Notes: generated by a model not told the origin, from the sequence alone. A stretch of DNA of 64,000 nucleotides from Selaginella tamariscina (GCA_003024785.1 PUQB01000009.1:269001-333000), one strand, 5' to 3'. Positions 24,264-35,640 are shown, counted from the first letter of the stretch. Made by a program: numbers and translations.

Positions 24264-25094
24264 TATTCAATCTTTTGACTTGCGTACTAGCAAGCAAATG
24301 AGTATTAAATTTTTTTTCCCAATGATATGTTTCTTATGTGTAACTCCATTGGTTTTCAAGCAAGTAAAACTATTATCACAATACACAATACTAATATGGC
24401 TTAGCAAAACCCATGGATGACTTTAGAACTTTAAACTTTACTAGATACAACTTTAGAACTCTGAAAAGAACTAGAAATATTAAATGGAGATGAACATATG
24501 ACAATCTTAGAACACTCAGTTGCGGAAAATCATATACTTGTATTTGGGTCTACAAAATGGAAGCTAAGTTCAAAGTATTATATGACTTACTAACAAACAA
24601 TAGGGGTCATGAAAAAACATGGGTTAAACACCACATAAGGTACTACATAAATCATATGCCACTTGTGTAATTTTTTATTATATGAAAGTATTAATGTATG
24701 TATATGTGTGTGCATAAATATATATATAAATGATTTATCTATAGGTTTTAACTAATTCCAAGTTTATAAAATATAACGTTGTTGGTGGTTTAAAGCAAGG
24801 GTTTGAGCTCCATAGCTAGGGTTTGTACAACTCTATTTACAGCTTATCTCCATTCTGCCTAAGGGCAAAGGTTTCAACAAAAGAGTAAGAGTTTGTAAAG
24901 CTTCATTCACATACAAAATCTCCATTTTATTTGAGTGGCTCCCTATGCAGCTCCAGGCATACTTTAATAGTATATCTCTTTGTCTTTCATGGATATTAAT
25001 TGGTTTAAAAAAATTCTTCAAATGGCTAGTAAAAGAAAATATTGGAGGCAAAGGCACTCTTTTATGTGGTAGAACAAATTGGCAACATTTTGGA
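24264..25094. other. spacer between solo LTR and tandem array
   Basis: AT-rich sequence. No gene or clear repeat is visible apart from short TA and TG runs near 24690-24730. Confidence 0.6.
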
Positions 25095-25775
25095 TAATCT
25101 TTCTCTATCTTTTTCTCACACACACATGCATGTAGACACACAATCTTTTCTCTCTCTAATCACACACACACACACAAACAAACAAACACATAATCCTCTC
25201 TCTCTCTCTCTCACACACACACATACATGCAAACACACAATCTTCTCTCTATCTTTTTCTCACACACACATGCATGTAGACACACAATCTTTTCTCTCTC
25301 TAATCACACACACACACACAAACAAACAAACACATAATCCTCTCTCTCTCTCTCTCACACACACACATACATGCAAACACACAATCTTCTCTCTATCTTT
25401 TTCTCACACACACATGCATGTAGACACACAATCTTTTCTTCTCTAATCACACACAACACACACACACAAACAAACAAACACATAATCCTCTCTCTCTCTC
25501 TCTCACACACACACATACATGCAAACACACAATCTTCTCTCTATCTTTTTCTCACACACACATGCATGTAGACACACAATCTTTTCTCTCTCTAATCACA
25601 CACACACACACAAACAAACAAACACATAATCCTCTCTCTCTCTCTCACACACACACACATACATGCAAACACACAATCTTCTCTCTATCTTTTTCTCACA
25701 CACATGCATGTAGACACACAATCTTTTCTCTCTCTAATCACACACACACACACACACAAACAAACAAACACATAA

Positions 25776-25809
<34 letters not shown>

Positions 25810-26148
25810 TACATGCAAACACACAATCTTCTCTCTATCTTTTTCTCACACACACATGCATGTAGACACACAATCTTTTCTCTTCTAATCACACACACAC
25901 ACAAACAAACACATAATCCTCTCTCTCTCTCACACACACACACACATACATGCAAACACACAATCTTCTCTCTATCTTTTTCTCACACACACATGCATGT
26001 AGACACACATTCTTTTCTCTCTAATCACACACACACACACAGAAACAAACAAACACATAATCCTCTCTCTCTCTCTCTCTCAGACACACACATACATGCA
26101 AACACACAATCTTTTCTCTAATCATACACACACACACTCAAACCCATT
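25095..26148. repeat. CA/CT-rich satellite-like array, seven units of about 144 bp
   Basis: TGCATGTAGACACACAATC starts recur at 25127, 25271, 25415, 25563, 25705, 25857 and 25994, giving periods of 144, 144, 148, 142, 152 and 137 bp. Each unit holds a (CT)n block, two (CA)n blocks, an (ACAA)n stretch and ATGCATGTAG. Length changes come from the dinucleotide runs. Long ORFs in both strands (25042-26121) only read the repeat. Element E is inserted at its right end and the array resumes at 53107. Confidence 0.95.
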
Positions 26149-27085
26149 GTCATAGTTTTTAATATGACTCGACCCTTTACTTCAGAGTTTAACTGTTGTT
26201 ACCTACTGAATTATGTGATGAACCCTAGATGTAGTAGGAAACATGTTCACTCAGTGCACTTGGGTATTTGGTGATGGTCAAACTGGGTGTCATTAGGTAT
26301 TTATAAGAAACTCTAGGCAAAATTAAAACTTACCTTTTAAAAAACAAACACTCGGTTTGACGTTCCAAGGTAAGTTTTTTTGCAAAGTATAGCTTGTGTT
26401 TAGCGTTGACCTAACCCTAGGGTTGCCCTAACTCCATGCCCTAATTAGAGTTAGGTTAGGCATCTCATTTTCATTAAGGGTTAGCATTTCCATGCCAATC
26501 CACTTACTCATTTAGGAAAACAAGGGGGGTCCTCCATCACATAAATAAGGTAGAGTATATGTAGTGAGAGTTCTTAGGTTTAAAAGAGAGCTCGTTATTC
26601 TCCTATTAATGCAAGTTAAGCTTGTGTCGTTAAGGTACAACCTTTTATTGTGCCGCCCTAACTTTTACACAACAGGGGTATATCCCACCTTTGGGTTAAC
26701 TTACCCTTATCGTTGACAGGATTTTGCCTTTGTGACTGGGTACATCACTTCCAAGGAGTTAGTCAAATTCCTTGGTCTGAAAACCTGCTCACAAGCTCAA
26801 AAGCATTGCCTAAGTTTTGTTTTGCAGAACTAGTGGTTAGGGCCTTGCTCTGGCCACCTCAACCACGCCAAGCTAAGAACGATACCTGTAGCTTGGCTAG
26901 CCTGCATATCATGATTCACAAGGTGAGCCTCATTCGTGGACTTAGTCAGCTGGGGGTTTAAGTTTCTAGGGGATGGGTTCTTAATATGGGTTACTTTATC
27001 AAATTTCATGGGGGTTTCTAAAGAGGGGATTCTAGGGTTGGCATATGGAAGGCCGCCTTTGTGGCACCATGTAAAAACTTTAACA
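26149..27085 (+). repeat. 5' LTR of element E
   Basis: TGTCATAGTTTTTAATATGA at the start, TTTAACA at the end, followed at once by the primer site. Matches the 3' LTR and the solo LTR at 23353 with many substitutions and small indels, so the insertion is not recent. Confidence 0.92.
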
Positions 27086-27087
27086 AT

Positions 27088-27100
27088 TGGTATCGGAGTG
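27088..27100 (+). other. primer binding site of element E
   Basis: TGGTATCGGAGTG begins two bases after the 5' LTR. It resembles the common TGGTATCAGAGC site complementary to the 3' end of initiator Met tRNA, with one change in the core. So E uses ordinary tRNA priming, unlike B and C. Confidence 0.82.
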
Positions 27101-27409
27101 AGTTCTCTGTGGTTAATAGGATTGCCTTAAGTCATAGGGTGCTTTAGTGTTTAGATAACTCTAAATTTTTTATTTACTCTATTACTTTCGATGGATTTGT
27201 ATTATGCATAAAGAGTTTAATCCTAGGAGTTATCAATCTTTGGAAAACACTTGTTCAGTGAGGCGAAGTGAGATTCTATATATGTCTAAAAGTCTTATGC
27301 TAGTTCAACCTGATGTGTGTGGGTGTACTACTTGTGTAGGGTGTTTCCAACTTTGTATTAGGAATATTCCAAGAATATTCTTTGAGTGTTGAAATTAGGG
27401 TTCAATACG

Positions 27410-28334
27410 ATGAGCAAAAGAAAGCAACTAGAGCCTAAGGCAAAGAGGGCTGTCGCAGAGACTTAAAATGAGAAGATGGATGAAGCTGATCCAAGTTGAC
27501 CCCTCCTAAAGTTAGATAATGGCCTGGTTGGTGAGAAATAATGATGGATGCCTTAAACAAACTTCGAAGGGATGTTTTGAGATTGAACGACCAAATCAAT
27601 AATGTTACTGTTCAAATTTCAGTGACTGCCATAGTACCAAATGTTCCGTAGCCAGACACAAAAAAAAAAAGAAGCATGATTCAAAGTCAAGTTCTTCTGA
27701 ATTAGATTCTTCAATAAAAATAGATGGTGGAGGTCCTAGTAAGTTCAAGCTGATCAAGCCTTCGAATTTTATGAGTTCAAAGAATTACAAGGTTCTGGAG
27801 GACTGATTCTATGATATGGAAAGCTATTTTGAGGTTACTTCCATGAAAAAGATAGAAAAGGTTGCGTGTGCTAAGTAGTTTCTTAAAGGAGAAGCTAAGA
27901 CTTGGTGGTGGATTGTTGAAGGTGAATGTGGATACCAAAACAACTGAAAACACATGAAAAGGAGATCAAAAAGTAGTATATGCAGGATGACCTCGGTTTA
28001 TGATTGTGTGTTGACTTAGCACTTTGTAAATAGGGAGTCAAGGAAGTTCGGTGGACCACATTTATCGATTTGAAAGTGTACGGTGTTTGGTGCCAAATAT
28101 GAGCAATGATGAAAAGCTTGAAGTTGCTTCATGGCTATCTTGAATGAAAAGACTCGAAGGGAGATCCTAAGGTACAAGCCAACAAGCTATCGAGAATGTC
28201 AAGAGACATCACTAAAAGTTGCTTCCGGCATGTCATTAGAAGACTTGTACAATAAAGGTGAAGAACCAAAACCTAAACCACAAAGTTATTCTCCAAGGTC
28301 TGGGTGGAGAGGGTTTGATCGAAGACCAACTTAG
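27410..28334 (+). pseudogene. gag: gag of element E
   Basis: Starts near the ATG at 27410 (MSKRKQLEPKAKRAV). A capsid-type segment is readable at 27733-27920: FKLIKPSNFMSSKNYKVLED, YDMESYFEVTSMKKIEKVAC, FLKGEAKTWWW. The open stretch 28131-28334 ends with YNKGEEPKPKPQSYSPRSGW. Several stops are present. No CCHC motif follows, and the next recognisable domain is RT. Confidence 0.8.
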
Positions 28335-28564
28335 TCACCATCGAATGGAAATGCAAGTCCCTTTATCGGCAATTCCAAGTTTTTGGACACATCAAGACCC
28401 ATCGGATTTTGGAAACCATTAGCGTTATCACCAAGGTTCATCTCGACTAGCAAGAGCCCCATATCTGTTGAATTTTAAAAGTTGATGGAATTGAAGAGAC
28501 AACTGACAAAATTGATTAGTCGAGAACATATTCAACCTAGTCGATTGCCACTGATCTTGTTTGT

Positions 28565-28823
28565 AATGAAAAAGGTGGTATAATGCACATGTATGTGGAC
28601 TATCAAGCACAAAATGCAATAACTATAAAAAATAAGGTATCCTCTTTTGCGAGTGGACAATTTATTTGATAAGCTATCAAAAGCGAAGTATTTTTCAAGA
28701 ATAGACTTGAGATCTGGGTACTATTAGATTCATGTAATAGAGAATGACATTGAGAAAACCGCTTTTTGAACGTATTATGGATCATTCGAGTGTTTAGTCT
28801 TGCCATTCGAATTATGCAATGCT
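28565..28823 (+). pseudogene. rt: reverse transcriptase of element E, 5' part
   Basis: Broken frames give [18 protein letters not shown], then [20 protein letters not shown] and FECLVLPFELCNA, typical gypsy RT. The frame is cut within the CNAPATF motif by element D; the remainder follows at 49541. Confidence 0.87.
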
Positions 28824-29186
28824 TGTTAGAATCGTAGTTAGTCATGTAGAAGATTCCTAGTTATGTTTATTTCATGGGCACATATAATGGGAAAAACGCA
28901 AAAAAAAAGTATATATTGTGAAAAAACGAGAGTCGGATGGAAATATAGAAGTATGAGTCACTATCGTAATACAAATAATTCATTATCACAATATGATGTT
29001 TGAAGCGGACTACTGCATATCAGGATAAGGATAAGGAGTTACAATAACTAAATGGATAAGGCTAAGAGAAAGTTACGATAACTGCTAGTACGAGACCAAG
29101 AGTACGAATATAAATAGATCAGACTAGGGCTAGGAAAGCATCTCGAATATACTATAATTTTGTACTATGTGCCATGTGCGAACATA
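28824..29186 (+). repeat. 5' LTR of element D, first part
   Basis: Begins TGTTAGAATCGTAGTTAGTC and aligns with the start of the 3' LTR at 48958. It breaks at ACATA (29182-29186), the target duplication of element B, and continues at 35365. Confidence 0.95.
29109..29117 (+). promoter_or_regulatory. TATA box in the D 5' LTR
   Basis: TATAAATAG, conserved in the 3' LTR at 49229. Element B lies about 70 bp downstream and so interrupts the LTR transcript of D. Confidence 0.7.
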
Positions 29187-29734
29187 TGTCACGACCCGAC
29201 ACAGGATACAGGTTTCCGGATACAGAATACGGGTTGCAAGATATTCCTATAGGATATTCCTACAGGGATTCCGGATACAGGATACGGTCGCAGGATATTC
29301 CTATAGGATATACCACAGGATATGCCTAAGGATAAGGGACATGTGGACTCATCTTAGCCTCTGCATGCATGCAACCACTTTACATGCATGCAACCACTTT
29401 TAGCACTCATGCCTAGATTAGCTCTTGGAGTTGTGAGCATAAAAGCTCCGACCTAATTGTTGTACAATCAGTTACTATCAACACCAGTCTTACTACGATC
29501 AATCTTGTCTTGTCTTGTTCTTGTCTTGTTTCTGTCCTCCTTGTCTTGCTCCTGGATCCTGTCCTGCGCCTTCCTGTCTTGCTCGGATCCTATCTGTTCC
29601 TGTTTGCTCCTGATCCTGTCCTGCTCTGTCTTGCTCCTGTTCTAGTTCCTGTCTTGCTCTCCGTCCTTCCTGAGTCAAGCCTTCTTGTTCTTGGAATCCT
29701 GCTCTCTTCCTGGTTCCTGGATCGTGGCTTGACA
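29187..29734 (+). repeat. 5' LTR of element B
   Basis: Begins TGTCACGACCCGACACAGGA and ends GTGGCTTGACA. The first ~180 bp repeat CAGGATA/GGATTCC motifs; the last ~230 bp consist of CTTGTC/CCTG-rich repeats. Long ORFs in this half (for example 29499-29756 minus, Gln/Glu/Asp/Arg-rich) only reflect the repeats. Confidence 0.95.
29438..29481 (+). promoter_or_regulatory. predicted promoter and RNA start of the B LTR
   Basis: CATAAAAG at 29439-29446 is the only TATA-like site before the repetitive U5. About 30 bp downstream lies CAGTTACTATCAA (29469-29481), the reverse complement of the site just after the LTR. The start site itself is inferred from TATA spacing. Confidence 0.6.
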
Positions 29735-29736
29735 GT

Positions 29737-29749
29737 TTGATAGTAACTG
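29737..29749 (+). other. putative self-priming site of element B
   Basis: TTGATAGTAACTG starts two bases after the 5' LTR, where a tRNA primer site would be expected. It does not begin with TGG. It is perfectly complementary over 13 nt to 29469-29481. In Tf1/sushi-type chromoviruses the 5' end of the RNA folds back onto such a site and serves as primer. Confidence 0.65.
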
Positions 29750-29827
29750 CTTTCATAGCTCTCCGTTTTCCAGCTACTTTTTTTCTTGATTCTTTTCCTT
29801 CGTTTTCCTCCTTTTTCTTTCATAGAT

Positions 29828-30725
29828 CATGGCTGATTTTGAGCACTTTCAACGCGAGCACCAAATGTTGCTTCATGAGCTGGCCACTTTGCGCCAAGTG
29901 GTCACCGACCTGCAAGGTTCCACCAACTGCGGCACATGCAGCTGCTGATGCATCCTCCAAGGCTGCTGCACAGGCTCTCTCTCAGGCATCGGTGGTTCCC
30001 TCTTCATCGAACTTTTTTCGGAGCCGAAGATAGCATGCCAGAAAGTTCAGTGGTAATCGTGCCGATTTCCAAGGTTTCCTGAATCAGATCCGGCTCTTGA
30101 TCCGCATGCAACCACGCGCTACTCGACTGATGCACAAAAGGTGGCCTTTTGGCATCCTTACTAAGTGGATCTCCACGGGCTTGGGTTGCCCCCTTGCTGG
30201 AGCGTGACGACCCATTGATGGAAGACTTTGAAGGTTTCGGCTGCCTTTGAAGCCTGCTTTGGAGATCCTGATAAGTACCGTTCGCATGCACGAAGTTACG
30301 GAAGCTCACTCAAGGATCCCGACCAGCTTCCGTCTATGCATCCGAATTTCAGCAACTTTGCACGAACATTCCATGGGACGAGACTGCATTGATCGAACAC
30401 TTTGTTTTGGGTTGAGGGATGACGTGAAGGACCTTCTCCTTACGTTACCGGATGCCCAAACATTAGCGGAGATCATGCAACAAGCTGTTCGTTGCGACAA
30501 CCGTTTGTTCGAGCGTCGTCAGGAAAGATCCCGTCAGCAGTTCCTGCAAACCAATCCTGCAGCTGTGGTACATGTTCCTGCACCACCTTCTGGAGTAGTT
30601 CCTATGGAGGTTGAGAAATCCAAGCGTGGCTCTCTTTCTGCTACTGAGAAGCAACGTCCCGCAGTGAGAACCTATGCTTGTATTGTGGTGAAGCAGGACA
30701 CAAGGTGGCAGAATGTCCTATTAAA
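29828..30725 (+). pseudogene. gag: gag of element B
   Basis: Starts at the ATG at 29828 (MADFEHFQREHQMLLHELAT) followed by an Ala-rich segment. Frameshifts lie in several places, including one near 30400 after the TALIEHF region. The last part reads DDVKDLLLTLPDAQTLAEIM and VPMEVEKSKRG, then a CCHC knuckle NLCLYCGEAGHKVAECP (about 30669-30722) in another frame. It corresponds to the 41099-40200 part of element C. Confidence 0.85.
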
Positions 30726-30879
30726 GCCAGGAAGTTCAAGACGCGTGAAGTTGAAGCTGAAGTTCAGTCGGAAAACTTCAATGTCCACTTCGTCTAGGAG
30801 CCGCGAAGTTGGACGTAGGTGCAGGCTCCATTGGTGCTGCTCATACCATTCCATTATTCAAGTTTTCTGTACACATTCA

Positions 30880-31215
30880 TCTTAATAATCGAGAGCTCAA
30901 GGAGTTTTGCCCTGTTACACTGGTGCAAATGCATGCTTCATGGATGACACTTTTGCAACTCAACATGGCATTTCGGTGGTGAAGTTGAAGCGTGCAGTTC
31001 CTGTAGAGGTGGCCGATGGGCGTCTGATTGCTTCTGGCGCAGTTACCCATGCTACCGAACCTCTCTCCTGTCATGGCACATTCAACTGTTCAATTTCCTT
31101 CAACTTGATCAAGACTCGGTCGACTCCCATCATTTTGGGCATGCCATGGTTCGTTGTTGCAAATCCGCAGATCGACTGGAGGTCTAGGACGCTCACGTTT
31201 TCCTCTGACAGCTAG
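30880..31215 (+). pseudogene. pr: protease of element B with a damaged active site
   Basis: Frame 30907-31215 gives TGANACFMDDTF, RAVPVEVADGRLIASGAVTH, and TPIILGMPWFV, matching the retropepsin of element C. Two bases are missing at the catalytic Asp codon (before TGAN) relative to C, which breaks the frame and removes the residue. Confidence 0.85.
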
Positions 31216-31830
31216 GATCAATCCTGTACCTTCCTGTGTGCAGGATACATCCTTAGTATCTGAGGCAGTACAAGCTACAGGATTGACCGTGCCTGTTCCT
31301 GTACCAGTGTTGAAGACTCCTCCTCGACAGGATTCACCTCATGTCAGTTCCTCAGCACATCCGCAGGCTCTCTCCACTCCTGTAAGTTTGCGGTTCCTGT
31401 AAGGGTTCTTCCAATCCTGTATCAGTGTCGAAGGTTCCTCCTCAACAGGATCCACCTCCTGTTGATTCGTCAGCACATTCGCAGGCTTTCCCACTCCTGC
31501 GCAACCACGGACTCCTGTACAGGATTCTTCCAATCCTGTACACTCGTCAACATCCACACAGGTTTTTTCCAATCCTGCCTCTTTCTGTTACTCTGCTTCT
31601 GTTCCACCCCCAAGATCCTTCCTCTTTTTCAGTCACAGCTCCCTCCTTCTCCTCTCCGAGTTCTTACCAACCATGCATGAACTGCCACTGATCCTGATCC
31701 TGCTCCTTTCCACCTTTTTGCCTTTCAAGTAACTCCTACGTCCTCTTCTACCTTTCCTGTATCCGACTCTCCTGTTTTTCAATCTCCTTCTCCTACTCTC
31801 TTCCTTCTCCTCTTCCCTACCATCCAAGTA
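31216..31830 (+). other. Pro/Ser-rich spacer between protease and RT of element B
   Basis: Contains degraded copies of the 120-bp repeat that is better preserved in element C (PPRQDSPHVSSSAHPQALST). The reading frame is lost, and the last part is CT-rich. Confidence 0.75.
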
Positions 31831-32690
31831 CACGCTTTAAGGACGTTTTTGACAAGCACAAGGCTGCAGTTCTTCCTGTTCACAGGTCCTACGACTGTCC
31901 TATTGATCTTGCGGAAGGAAAGACTCCACCGTTCGGACCGATTTATGCATTGTCACCCACAGAGTTGGAGGTTCTTCGTCAGTACATCGAGGACAACTTG
32001 GCATCCGGCTTCATTCGTCACTCAAAGTCCCCTGCAGGAGCCTATCTTCTTTGTCAAGAAGAAGGATGGGAGTTTACGTTTGGTTGTGGACTACAGGGGT
32101 TTGAATCAAGTCACCATTCGGAATCGGTACCGTTGCCATTGATCCCGGAACTTCTCGATCGGCTGCGAGGAGCAAAGGTGTTCACGAAGATCGACTTACG
32201 AGGGGTACAACCTTGTACGGATTCGTCCAGGCGATGAGTGGAAGACTGCCTTTCGTACAAGGTATGGACACTTCGAGTACACGGTATGCCTTCGGCCTTA
32301 CCAATGCCCCAGCCGTGTTCCAACACATGGTGAACGACATCTTTCGTGACTTCTTGGACCAGTTTGTGGTGATCTACCTCGACGACATTTTGATTTTCTC
32401 CAAGGACCAGGCGGCACATGACAAGCATGTACGATTAGTTTACAGCGGCTTCGCGAGCATGGCCTGTATGCGAAGTTGGAGAAGTGTTTTTTCGATAGGG
32501 ATTCTGTGGAGTTCTTGGGCTACATCGTCTCTCCTGCTGGCGTTTCCATGGACATGCACAAGGTGAAGACCATCGTGGAGTGGGAGAGGCCCAAGTCTTA
32601 CGAGATGTACAATGTTTCCTTGGCTTTGCAAACTTCTACAGGCGGTTCATACAGGACTTCTCCAAGCGTGTACTTCCACTCACGAACTCA
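31831..32690 (+). pseudogene. rt: reverse transcriptase of element B
   Basis: [20 protein letters not shown], then in another frame [49 protein letters not shown] and the intact catalytic box [12 protein letters not shown] near 32370-32400. Frame changes occur about every 100-200 bp. This whole domain is missing from element C. Confidence 0.9.
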
Positions 32691-33200
32691 CCAAGCGCAC
32701 AGGGTTTTCTCTTGGTCCGACAAGGCGGAACATGCATTCACAACACTCAAGGACGCCTTCACGACAGCTCCGATTTTAGCACATCCTGACCCTTCTCGTC
32801 CTTTCTTCGTTGAAGCAGATGCCTCGGATTTTGCAGTAGGATCCGTCTATCACAAGTTGGAGAAGACAAGTTGCTTCATCCTGTAGCTTTTCACTCTCGT
32901 AAGTTCCTTTCGGCGGAGATCAATTACGAGATTCATGACAAGGAACTTAAGGCATTGTGGATTCGTTCGAGGAGTGGCAGCATTCCTGGAAGGTGCTACG
33001 CATCCTGTACAAGTTCTTACGGATCACAAGAACCTGAAATATTTTCAAACGGCTCGAGTTCTCAGTTGGCGACAGGGCTAGGTGGGCGGAGTTTCCTATC
33101 ACGTTTGATTTCATCATCGTCTATAATCGGTTTTCGGAATGGCAAGGCGACGCATTGTCTAGGCGCTCTTACCTTGCACTGTCCCGAGCAATCCTGCATA
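32691..33200 (+). pseudogene. RNase H of element B
   Basis: [36 protein letters not shown] and [20 protein letters not shown] with DKELKAL. These are the expected landmarks in the expected order, split between two frames. Confidence 0.87.
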
Positions 33201-33399
33201 TGACTGTCAAAGACAAGTGTTGTTGGGTCTTGATTGTTTGGCTTGTGGCACTACAGGTTCATCAAGCTCCAGCAATTCAACACTCTCTACAAGACATCCG
33301 TTCACAGTTGGCTATAGACGCTTGGCAAAGAATGTGTTCTCACATATTCATCCTGACATTGCAAGTTCCTCTTCCTCCAGTTCTCATTCAGACTACAAG

Positions 33400-34380
33400 T
33401 TGTTCGCCATACAGGATGGACTCCTGTACCGAGAAGGTCTCATGTACGTTCATGTTGGTATTTCCAGGACTCGTGTGGTACAGGATTGTCATGATACCCC
33501 GGATACAGGACATTTGGTGTGGCCAAGACAGTGGAGTTGGTGACCTCGCAACTATTGGTGGCCTGGGTTGTGAGGTTTTGTGGAAAGGTTTGTATGGAGC
33601 TGTGACACTTGTAACAGGTCGAAGATGCCTCCATCATGCACCCTCTGGTCTTCTTCATCCTCTTCCTGTTTCTTCTGCTCCTTGGAGATCCATTTCTATG
33701 GATTTCCTCACAGATCTTCCTCCTTCTCGTGGATTCGATGCAGTTCTTGTGGTGGTTGACCGTTTCACTAAGCAGACTCATTTCCTACCCTGCAATGAAG
33801 ACAGTTACAGGTCAGACAACTGCTAAGTTGGTGATCCGTGAAGTGTTCCGACATCATGATCTTCTTGAGAGCATTGTTTCCGATCGAGGTCCAAAATTCA
33901 TGTCCAAGTTTTGGCGAGAGCTTCTTCGAAGTTTACAAGTTAAAGCGGATCTTTCTTCAGGATACCATCTGCAAACTGATGGGCAGTCTGAACGCACAAT
34001 TCAGACCTTGGAACAGTATCTTCGTTGCTTCATCAGTTACCAGCAGGACAACTGGTTGGACCTTCTTCCAATGGCAGAGTTTTGCCTATAACAACTCCGT
34101 TCATGCATCTAAGCACAAACACCTTTCTTTGCTCTTACAGGCCACCATCCACGTTTTAACTTTGCTCCTCCCGCCTCTCTTTCTTCCGCTCCTGCAGTAC
34201 AGGATTGTCTCCAACATCTTCGTCAGGTACATGATGATCTCCAGGTTCATCTTCAGCAGGCACAGGAACGATACAAACATTATACTAATGCTCACTGTCA
34301 ACCGGCACTACATATGAGATTGGTGATCTCGTGTGGCTTCTTCGTCAACATATTCGCACCAACATGCCTTCTTTTAAGTT
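33400..34380 (+). pseudogene. int: integrase of element B
   Basis: HDTPDTGH and NYWWPGL mark the zinc part near 33490-33580. The core has [13 protein letters not shown] with the first Asp, [34 protein letters not shown] with the second, and [17 protein letters not shown] with the Glu near 33990. Frames 33155-33826 and 33636-34091 overlap because of a frameshift. Confidence 0.9.
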
Positions 34381-34782
34381 AGATTTTCAACGATTGGGCC
34401 CTTACAAGATTGTGGCGGAGGTCAATCCTGTAGCTTTCTGACTCGAGTTACCATCTACGGTGAAACTTCATCCTGTGTTTCACACTTCCTTGTTGGAGCC
34501 GTATCATCCTTCTTCTCTCTTCCCGGTCGTGCTTCTTCTCCTCCCCTTCCTGTGATCATTAAACTGAACCTGAGTACGAAGTTGCAGCCATCCTTGATTC
34601 TCGTCTTCATCACCGCCAACTCCAATACTTGGTGAATTGGAAAGGTTATTTGCCTACTGATCACACTTGGGAACCTGCATCCTAACTTCTCTATGCTTCT
34701 TCCAAAGTTGCTGCCTTCCATAGCATTATCCTGCTAAACCAGGTCCCAAGACTCGTGGAACTCGTCTTTAGGGAGGAGGTGT
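34381..34782 (+). pseudogene. C-terminal region with chromodomain of element B
   Basis: [16 protein letters not shown], then [20 protein letters not shown] and [19 protein letters not shown] near 34568-34685, a clear chromodomain with its aromatic residues. The equivalent in element C is at 37731-37919. Confidence 0.87.
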
Positions 34783-35359
34783 TGTCACGACCCAACACAG
34801 GATACAGGATTCCGGATACAGGATATGGAGTTGCATGATATTCCTACAGGGATTCCGGATATAGGATACAGTCGCAGGATATTCCTACAGGATATACACA
34901 GGATATACCTAGAGGATAAGGGACATGTGGACTCATCTTAACCTCTGCATGCATGCAACCATTTTACATGCATGCAACCACTTTTAGCATCATGCCTAGA
35001 TTAGCTCTTGGAGTTATGAGCATAAAAGCTCCGACTAATTGTTATACAATCAGTTACTATCAACACCAGTCTTACTACGATCAAGCTTGTCTTGTCTTGT
35101 TTTGTCTTGCTTCTTGTCCTCTCCTTGTCTCGCTCCTGATCATGTCTTGTTCTTGTCTTGTTCCTGGATCCTATTCTGCGCCTTCCTGTCTTGCTCCCGG
35201 ATTCTATCCTGTTCTTGTTTTGCTCCTGGATCCTGTCCTGCACCTGGTCTTGCTCCTGAGTTCCTAAGTTCCTGTCTTGCTCTCCGTCTTGCTCTTGAGT
35301 CAAGCCTTCTTGTTCTTGGAATCCTGCTCTCTTCCTGATTCCTGGATCGTGGCTTGACA
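34783..35359 (+). repeat. 3' LTR of element B
   Basis: TGTCACGACCCAACACAGGA to GTGGCTTGACA, preceded by the purine tract GGGAGGAGG. Slightly longer than the 5' LTR through repeat-number changes. Confidence 0.95.
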
Positions 35360-35364
35360 ACATA

Positions 35365-35622
35365 ATATAAGTTTCCTTTCACTTCAAACGACTTTTCTTG
35401 CTTGTCTTTCTGCTTTGATGTATATTATTCTTTTCCTCAACACTATGTCAGGATCCGCAATACTGCTACCTATTACATACCTTGCATCCTTACTCATTCT
35501 TGACCTTTCTGAAGTCTGACTTGTTTTCTATTTCAATTCCCTTATTCCGATAGTCCCTTATTATGGGATTGTCAATGGCAACCGCTACTACGTATTAGTG
35601 TTAGGATTTTCTGTGTTCAACA
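35365..35622 (+). repeat. 5' LTR of element D, second part
   Basis: Continues the LTR after element B (ATATAAGTTTCCTTTCACTT) and ends GTGTTCAACA, the same as the 3' LTR end at 49540. Confidence 0.95.
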
Positions 35623-35623
35623 T

Positions 35624-35640
35624 ATGGCGACCACGGAGGG
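35624..35640 (+). other. probable primer binding site of element D
   Basis: TGGCGACCACGGAGGGA starts two bases after the 5' LTR end. It begins with TGG as tRNA-type primer sites do; I cannot name the tRNA. Confidence 0.55.

Larger units (their letters stand above)
29187..35359 (+). mobile_element. Ty3/gypsy chromovirus B, full length, nested in the D LTR
   Basis: LTRs 29187-29734 and 34783-35359, flanked by a perfect 5-bp duplication ACATA (29182-29186 and 35360-35364). It carries gag, protease, RT, RNase H, integrase and chromodomain in that order, and a purine tract (AGGGAGGAGG) before the 3' LTR. The coding region has many frameshifts. Element C is a second member of the family. Confidence 0.95.

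Noticed and set aside
25042..26121. Several ORFs of 66-134 codons on both strands
   Set aside because: All are translations of CA/CT repeats (His-Thr, Ser-Leu, Cys-Val strings) and change with repeat number.
25095..26148. Regularly spaced repeats resembling a CRISPR-like array
   Set aside because: Units of ~144 bp are repeated throughout, with no unique spacers; it is a CA/CT minisatellite in plant DNA.
29499..29823. Gln/Glu/Arg-rich ORFs on the minus strand, and similar ones at 35001-35382 and 37167-37409
   Set aside because: They lie in LTR repeats of the B family and recur with LTR sequence; no independent coding evidence.
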